Assembly (NCBI GenBank): GCA_940671915.1
Contig: CALNVZ010003433.1
Span: forward strand, 13,574,301 to 13,638,300
DNA from: Paracentrotus lividus
Lineage: Eukaryota; Echinodermata; Echinoidea; Camarodonta; Echinidae
Reading direction: 5' to 3'
Length of the DNA: 64,000 nucleotides
Each line of letters begins with the position of its first letter. Within the stretch, counting starts at the first letter, position 1. This document shows, piece after piece, positions 57,846 through 64,000 of this stretch. The translations under genes were made by a program, and so were the position numbers. The notes below the pieces were generated by a model. It was not told the origin of the DNA. It saw nothing but the letters and a program-made list of their open reading frames with translations, and did not search any database.

Positions 57846-59159
57846 CTAAAAGTACAAATCATCAACTGAAGAGATGACTTTTCCAAAGATGGATTCTTCA
57901 AATTTGGAGAGTTGGATAAGAAATCCTCTGTTAGGAGCTGCTATAGATCGACGTTCCTTCAGATATTCATGAGCATCTTTCAACGTCCAACCTCTGTAAG
58001 ACATCAGGAATGCGATAGTACATGTTGAGCTACGGCTCTTACCTTGGACACAATGCACAAAGACCCTGCCACCGGTGTTGATAGCATTGGCTACAAACTG
58101 TGCTGCTCTTTTTAGATGGGGACCGAGCTGCTCCGTAGATTCGTCTTCCACTTTAACTTGGAGATACTCAAAGCTCTTTGGGAAGGCAATCTTACATTCT
58201 GTAGATACGTTGAGGACATGGGTAATATTCAAATTCTTGAGGATTGTTTCGTTCATGGACTGTTTAACGTTGCCCTGGTAGAGAGTATCCTCCAGGACTA
58301 CTGAAGGGTATGACTTGAAGTTCTGCATACGGTCTTGCTCTGACCGGATGGTTAAACTGTTGCAGAGGAATGGATATGCCTTGTAGAATGCGTTGTATCC
58401 GCCACTGAGGATCAGTACGTCCACATTGGCTTCTTTCAATCTCTGAACAAAGCTGGACAATACAGGATCTGCTGTCTGGAATGTACTGTCTTGGTCGTAA
58501 ACGACTACCATCGTAAACTTATCAAGCTTTTTCTGGCTCAAGAGACAATCGTACTCAGTATCTACGGCAGTGCTATGTCTAGCGGTAGTGACATGGGAAG
58601 CATTGTAATCCTCTCTGTCTCTCACATCAAGAATGAGCATATAGTTTGGATCATGTAAATATGGGGCTCTCTGACCATCATTCAAGGAATTGTACAACTC
58701 ATGCACTGATACAAAATCCTCCCCTTCATCACACTTGGGAACCTCTAGGGGTAGTAGGTGTCCTTCTTTTGATCTCTCCAACTCTGGGAGTCGCCTAAGG
58801 ATTTCAGGTTGAACTGTACTCTCCGCTGCCATCTCAGGGCTTACAGACGTAACGTCTTCTAATTGGTTGATTCTGCTTGTGGTCTTTGGGTTTGCCGATT
58901 TAATACACTGTGATTGGCTACTTCTCTTCCTGGTATGTGAGTTTCCTGAGGTAAGTTCTTCTGATTGGCTGTTTATCTTTGTAGTATATGGACTTGCTGA
59001 TCTGTTGCTCTCTGATTGGCTGAATCTCTTGTTGTTCTGGAGGAGGGTCTCTTCAATATCTGCAGGTGCAACCTTCTGCGCGTTTGTTGTGGTTTCTTTG
59101 ATGTTACCATTCGAAGGACAAGGAGAAGTTGCATTTGATTTGGAGATAACACAACCCAT
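57846..59159 (-). CDS. STYXL1: STYXL1-like protein: rhodanese plus dual-specificity phosphatase, catalytic residues intact
   Basis: An uninterrupted 437-codon frame. The C-terminal two thirds match STYXL1 (MK-STYX, human 313 residues): the rhodanese/CH2-like domain is at residues ~150-270 (HELYNSLND..., LILDVRDREDYNASHV, LILSGGY) and the phosphatase domain at ~285-430, with the terminal NRGFLIQL...DDLY shared with the human protein. The active-site loop is VHCVQGKSRSS (Cys370, Arg376), and a general-acid Asp is in place in VEDES (Asp339). Human STYXL1 has FSTQGISRS and is a pseudophosphatase, so this version should be active. The start is MGCVISKS: Gly2 suits N-myristoylation and Cys3 palmitoylation. 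The frame stays open to a TTG three codons upstream, but the first ATG is at 59159. Residues 46-114 are four imperfect repeats of 17-18 residues. An acceptor (TGCATTATAG) 16 bp before the ATG implies a non-coding first exon. Confidence 0.9.
   Translation of the reverse strand: MGCVISKSNATSPCPSNGNIKETTTNAQKVAPADIEETLLQNNKRFSQSESNRSASPYTTKINSQSEELTSGNSHTRKRSSQSQCIKSANPKTTSRINQLEDVTSVSPEMAAESTVQPEILRRLPELERSKEGHLLPLEVPKCDEGEDFVSVHELYNSLNDGQRAPYLHDPNYMLILDVRDREDYNASHVTTARHSTAVDTEYDCLLSQKKLDKFTMVVVYDQDSTFQTADPVLSSFVQRLKEANVDVLILSGGYNAFYKAYPFLCNSLTIRSEQDRMQNFKSYPSVVLEDTLYQGNVKQSMNETILKNLNITHVLNVSTECKIAFPKSFEYLQVKVEDESTEQLGPHLKRAAQFVANAINTGGRVFVHCVQGKSRSSTCTIAFLMSYRGWTLKDAHEYLKERRSIAAPNRGFLIQLSKFEESIFGKVISSVDDLYF
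58818..59024 (-). repeat. STYXL1: four coding repeats (17-18 residues) in the STYXL1-like N-terminus
   Basis: Successive units FSQSESNRSASPYTTKI, NSQSEELTSGNSHTRKR, SSQSQCIKSANPKTTSRI and NQLEDVTSVSPEMAAES share the pattern (S/N)Q(S)E-x-(V/I/L)-(T/K)-S-x-(N/S)P. On the DNA they form a minisatellite of 51-54 bp units, each starting near CAATCAGA-type strings. The region is Ser/Thr/Lys-rich and probably disordered. Confidence 0.75.
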
Positions 59160-59174
59160 GCCTTCCAACCAGAA

Positions 59175-60025
59175 CTATAATGCAACAGGAAAAAAATATT
59201 GAATCTTTGATTAGTTCAACATAATCTTGAGTTGTGGTAATAAAAGAAAATAAAATTCTCACAGGATCCAACAAAAAATTTATGTTCTACACACACTATG
59301 TAAAAGGCTGAGTAATGAGAAATTCTCGCCATGCTCCCTGTGTAAATGAGAGTTGTGGTCTTCAATAAACTTCAAACAAATGTTCATAATGAAGAATAAT
59401 TCATAATAAAATGAAGACGTACACTGGATGGCTAATCCAAAAGTTGATTTGGTGCAATAGCCTAGAAAGTCTTTTTGTATGAATTCCTGAATTTAAAATA
59501 ATAAGATATGATTTTAAGATAATAACATCGCCATACAAATATAATTATCATCTTGGGATTGTACAGTATCCAACAGATACATGCAAACACAAGCTAATGG
59601 TCATTTGCATGGATACAAATAACAATTAAGTAATCAAAAATGACCCTTGAAACAGAAATGTAAATATACAACCCAAATTCGAGTTTTATGGCAATATTGG
59701 ACGCCAATATGGTGAAACCATGTATTACAATTTACCTCTTGTCAATAATAGGAACCAGGTTATTGTACCTGTATAAAGTCTATAAGATGGGAAAGAAAGA
59801 TTTCAGAAGCAAGAAGGTTAAGTTGAAGACAAAATTTACAGAGCTTTTGACATATTGAATGGACCCCTCCCCCCCCCCCCCCCCAAATCAAGCATGTACA
59901 CGTGCATACATGTAATAGAATCTACGCCACCTACTAGTCCAAGTGCACACACATATTGTTACAGTTTGTTTACATACAGATGGACAGTGATACCAAGCAA
60001 CAAGTAGGTATAGTGCGTTAGTTAC
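59175..60025 (-). other. STYXL1: predicted 5' UTR intron of the STYXL1-like gene
   Basis: On the - strand a strong donor AATAACCAG|GTAACT (intron starts at 60025) pairs with the acceptor TTTTTTCCTGTTGCATTATAG (exon 2 starts at 59174). This intron of about 850 bp would separate a short non-coding exon from the single coding exon. It contains a C run (59869-59884). Inferred from splice signals only. Confidence 0.5.
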
Positions 60026-60075
60026 CTGGTTATTACCCCCACGTTGTTAGGCAATCAGACTAACAGAGACATGTG

Positions 60076-60089
60076 GTTGCCATGGCGAT
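60076..60089 (+). promoter_or_regulatory. near-consensus RFX X-box upstream of the STYXL1-like gene
   Basis: GTTGCCATGGCGAT matches the palindromic X-box GTTGCCATGGCAAC at 12 of 14 positions. It lies about 50 bp upstream of the predicted donor of the non-coding first exon, a normal promoter position for a - strand gene. If real, it would place the gene in the ciliary regulatory set together with NME5. Confidence 0.5.
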
Positions 60090-60494
60090 AAAGACTGCAT
60101 AACCCAGGTGCATTATGGCTGGCTTGATTGCTGTTCTCTCTTGTCTCATTCCCCTGATGTCAGGTCATGATTGATGTCAGATCTGTGGTTTCAAATTAGA
60201 TAAAATTGCATGACACAATATTCTGAGCTTTGTACAGTATGCAGGTTCATATGATGAAGCAGTTATAACCAAATGACTTACATTACAAGAAATGGTCTGT
60301 AAATTGTTAATAAGCTATATGCTTTTCACGAAATGACTACAGTTATTTCCCTTTCCCCAGGAAATAGTTGGGGCTAAGGAGGGTCTTATCCCTACTTGTT
60401 GCCTGGAGTTAAGCTTAGCATGCTTCAGTTTCTTCACACTAAGTTTTACCAAAATGGGCTAGCAAGGTTTAGCCGGGTAATTTCAGAGTTAAGG

Positions 60495-60620
60495 CCTCTG
60501 CACACCAAACACGACAAACGACACGACACAGCGACACGACGAGCACGACAAACTCAAAATCCTGTTCACACGAAGTACGACATTCCCTAAAAAGTCGGTG
60601 GCGAAGTCGTTTTTAATGGT
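60495..60620. repeat. possible partial MITE, CACACCAAACACGACAAACG type
   Basis: A stretch of ACGACA-type repeats (CACGACAAACGACACGACAC...) followed by a loose inverse TTCACACGAAGTACGACATT and AAAAAGTCGGTGGCGAAGTC. It resembles one arm of a MITE like that at 55754, but the partner arm is not seen. Confidence 0.35.
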
Positions 60621-60721
60621 GAGATTGTCGTGCAGGAAATTAATTTGAAAACCCCTTGTATGTTCATCAAAATGACTGCATTGACAAAAGGGAAGGTATA
60701 TCTGTTTATAAAATGAAGTCA

Positions 60722-60912
60722 CGTAGAGGTGGAATATTTATATTTTGCTCCAGCAACATCATTTTGCTAGGTTAAAATTTCTTGAATGCGTTCGTCCCCG
60801 CTTACAGTTTTTGGGACCCTGTGGTTATATCTTGGACGTTCCCCCAATCCTTGTTTGGATTTTAGGCTCCCCCCCCCCCTACAATGCCCATTTTTGTCAT
60901 ATTCTTGAGTTA
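60722..60912 (+). repeat. dispersed repeat A, copy 3 (partial)
   Basis: TAGAGGTGGAATATTTATAT, TTTCTTGAATGCGTTCGTCC, GGGACCCTG, ATATCTTGGACGTTCCC and AATGCCCATTTTTGTCATAT follow the same order as at 10001-10230. The right end is missing. It keeps the uninterrupted GGGACC site into which the palindrome at 11675 inserted. Confidence 0.7.
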
Positions 60913-61517
60913 AATATAATGGTTTATGGGTAGGCCTACAGGCTTGTATTTCTCTTGCCAGACTGATTGAAATGTACAATGTGATTGGTAAAAGATCGGA
61001 ATAGTATCCTATACCTCTATGTTAAAAATGAAATAAATGAAAAACAGGTTTAGTTTGATTTATGCCATGACATGACATTAGATATGATTGAGCTTTAGTG
61101 GATAGCCCTGAGCTCCCCCCCCCCCCCCACATTATGTCAACTTGCCCTCCAATATTCTTTCAGAATATTGCCTCCAGCAGGGGGGATATTGTGTTTGAAG
61201 CTCCTTCGTTTCCTGCCTTTGCTTCATTTTGCGGGTTGACTTTTTTGGTTGTCGTATGGTGTCCGCGCAGAAAATTTTTAGTTTAAAAGAGAAATAAGGG
61301 GCCTAGTAAAGAAAAACCGGCATTTCTTAGTATCCAGTGCATCCTTTTCAATATAAGAATTAGTCAATGGGATTTTAAAGAAGGTTATTAAAAAATGTTT
61401 CTTTTGGCATTACAAGGGACCTTTCTCATGTAACCTAAGGTCTGGATAAGGCGGAGAGGGGGGGGCACTTTTTAGAATTGATTTTATGGTGCGTGCAAAA
61501 AATTTGGGGTGGCATGT

Positions 61518-61548
<31 letters not shown>

Positions 61549-64000
61549 GATTCATGCCGCTCCACCTTGCAAGCTGGTAGTAACAATCGATTGTGACTTA
61601 CACACCTTTTTTTTAGAACTATTATTTGTGGGAATCAACAGTCTCTCTCCATAAGCCCAGCTCTTCATCAATGTCCAATTTTCTGCTTCTCCTCACCTCT
61701 CCTGTTTCTGCTTCTCCTCCAAACCTCTCTCTCTCTCTCTCTATCTCCCTCTCTATCTCTCTATAAATCTATCTGTATATCTCTGTTTCTCCTTCTCTCT
61801 CTTATTATACGTTTTTTCTTTTAAATGCTAACTTGTGGATATTATCATGATCATTGAGTCGGTTCATAGTAGTAGAAACAAGATTAATTAACATCATTCT
61901 CATACAACATGCTTTCCACAATCTCTCGTATCAGTTTTTGGTAGGTATTATCCACGTCATATCAAAATCGTCAATTATCGGATAGCCAACCTGAAATTTA
62001 AAACAAATCTTGAATTTTAAAAATACGTTTGCTGCCTTTTCAGTATACGCCTATTCAGCAATTTAATCAACACGAGATAAAACAATAACATATTATTTTA
62101 CTCATTTTGGAAATATAATAGCTAGGAACAATGATTTGAAACACCACTATGCATAACATTGAAATCGAACATTCATGTTCTTTATTTCTTACAGGAATAT
62201 GAATCGCATCATGTTTTTGATTTCTTTTTTAAAAAAACATTCCTGTAATTCTCATATTTTGCATAATAGGCCTACACGTAGCAATTCATTTTTGTATACT
62301 TGATTTCTTGACTGCAGTGGCAAGTGGAGTTGTATACGCTGAAACGTGTTTAATTCGTTAAAATCTAACGGTTATACATTATCCCTTCTTTGAATAATAG
62401 ATCAGTAGAAAAAATATTTACGATACAGTACTATCATTATGTATGATGTGAATATACAATAAGAAAAACCAGTCCTAAATTTAAGTGTATAACCCAATAA
62501 TACTGTATGATTGTGTTTAATTTTAAGAAGAAAAAAGTTTTATTTTTTGTTACCCGGTAATTAACTCTAATGAAATATAAAGGACATCCTTTCAAAAGTA
62601 TAGAAATGAAAGATGTATGTCACATTAGTACACTTGCAATTACCAAAAGTTTTGTTGAGGAAAAACAAATAGACAAGGGCTTACATTGAAATTGAACAAC
62701 TTATATATATTTTTTGTACCACCTTAAAAAAAGAAGAAAAAATATTAACAGTCAAACAAAAACTGACTATTGGCAATTTAAGAGACTTTAAAGTGAATAA
62801 GGAATATGAGAAGTTAATGCTGAACACTATTTGGGGCTGAGTGTTTAGAGATTAGAAGTACTTTAAAAGAAAACAAAAACAAAAACATTTAAAGTCTTTG
62901 ATTAAAAACATAACACATATTAGAAAGGTTCAACATGTTCATTGAGAACTAGCTGTATTACAATTACAAGGTATAGATAACCACCATCAATCTATACAAA
63001 AACTAAAAACTCATTTGCCTAATCCAAAAGATATAAATTATATCCTATTCACATTTGAAACATTTTTTTTAACCGCATGTGATAAGCCTTATTTAAAAAG
63101 TTGTTTGTATAGTCAAATAACCCACATTTGTTTATCTTTATTGATTAGCTCAAAACGTGCACTGTTTAGCTAGAATACAGGTAAAGAGTATTTAATTTCT
63201 TTTCTTTCTACGGATGCTCATGTCTTAAATTAGATTAATTCATGCATTTCATTCAAAATATTAAAAGGTTGGGATTCCTTGAAGCAATTAACATTTATTG
63301 ATACAAGAATATAAATATGTGACATGTTGGACACTTGTATTTTTCAGTCTATTAAATTATTGATTGATTGATTTAGTAATTTGCTTTTGGAATGGCATTT
63401 TGAAACAAGACCCTATCATGCTGTCACTGATTTTATTTTCTTCAAATATTGCCTCTTTTCTTTTCTTTTTTTTTTTCGGGGGGGGGGGGGGGGGAGGCTA
63501 AGGTGAGGGCAATCGACAAAATAGGTTAGGGGTGGGTAAAAATTTACAGTTTTTGATACTGAAAGCAGGTGGAATGAAATTTTAAAAAAATAAATTGCTT
63601 TTTTGAAATTGATGACTGGTAATGGATATTGTATGTCTACAAAAAAGTGGGGTCTGCATCGTCTTCCCTCCTCTTGGTTTCGAGGCCCCTGTTCCTGTGC
63701 ATCCCAAGTTCTTCCCTCTCCTCCATCTATCCTGTTGTCCAGAGTTACATAAAGATCCTAAAAGATAAAAAAAATAAAATACAGGCAAAGAGTTTCCTTG
63801 CAAATGTCCTAAAAAACAAAACAAAACCAAAAACAAAACATGAATCGATGTACATGTACTTCAGAAAAACAATTAACTTTGGAAATAAATAATTTTTAAT
63901 ATATTCATATTTTTTTCTATTCATTCTATAACCTACAAAATAATACTAATATTTGGAACATATTTTTTCTGTGCAATATGATAAATCAACAAATTATGAT
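60913..64000. other. intergenic AT-rich DNA, no gene seen
   Basis: Contains long homopolymers (C at 61115-61129 and 61520-61549, G at 63479-63495), a CT tract (61725-61765) and otherwise AT-rich sequence. It could include the far upstream region of the - strand phosphatase gene. No exon is supported. Confidence 0.5.

Noticed and set aside
59160..59168. Longer start MEGMGC for the phosphatase
   Set aside because: The codon at 59168 is TTG, not ATG; a splice acceptor lies just upstream and the first ATG gives a sensible MGC terminus.

Overview
The window looks like AT-rich nuclear DNA of a marine deuterostome, most likely a sea urchin or a close relative. The evidence is introns with GT/AG borders and AATAAA signals, many small DNA transposons, long simple-sequence tracts, two dead LINE copies, and a 2 kb foldback element with 15-bp terminal modules that resembles the TU elements known from sea urchins. 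No species call is possible from sequence alone. It contains no bacterial, viral or organellar genes.

Only two genes can be named. NME5 (+ strand, five coding exons, 47714-52411) encodes a 217-residue nucleoside diphosphate kinase-like protein with a DPY-30 tail and belongs to the ciliary axoneme. A 13-bp RFX X-box lies about 64 bp before its ATG. A STYXL1-like gene (- strand, uninterrupted CDS 57846-59159) encodes a rhodanese plus dual-specificity phosphatase protein. Unlike the human pseudophosphatase it keeps the full catalytic Cys/Arg/Asp set, and it starts with Met-Gly-Cys, a lipidation signal. The two genes are convergent. Two further exons are probable but unnamed: a signal-peptide first exon (8067-8273) and a single transmembrane-helix exon (41349-41550). 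They could belong to one gene with very long introns, but their phases need at least one unseen exon between them.

The rest is mobile-element territory. 1-6 kb holds a recurrent GGGG-ended MITE, a strong hairpin, and two inverted copies of a TA-flanked MITE. 6.7-7.4 kb is a tandemly duplicated CCAAT/CRE unit upstream of the first exon. 10.0-15.0 kb is a nested cluster: a dispersed repeat, a foldback, two opposed copies of a GGGGAGACC transposon, a 134-bp palindrome inserted with a 5-bp target duplication, and the TU-like element with a perfect 8-bp target duplication. 18-21.6 kb carries back-to-back elements made from degenerate short modules. 27.0-29.4 kb has a SINE-like piece and a CR1/Jockey-like LINE with its FADD motif deleted. 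29.99-30.45 kb has a second foldback element with an 8-bp target duplication. 34.6-39.8 kb is a decayed L1/Tx1-like LINE on the - strand. 43.5-45.8 kb has another modular element. 55.75-56.1 kb has a Harbinger-type MITE. Everything else is low-complexity or unrecognised AT-rich DNA.

The unifying theme is that several unrelated element families here share one architecture: short degenerate modules repeated in one direction in the left half and inverted in the right half.
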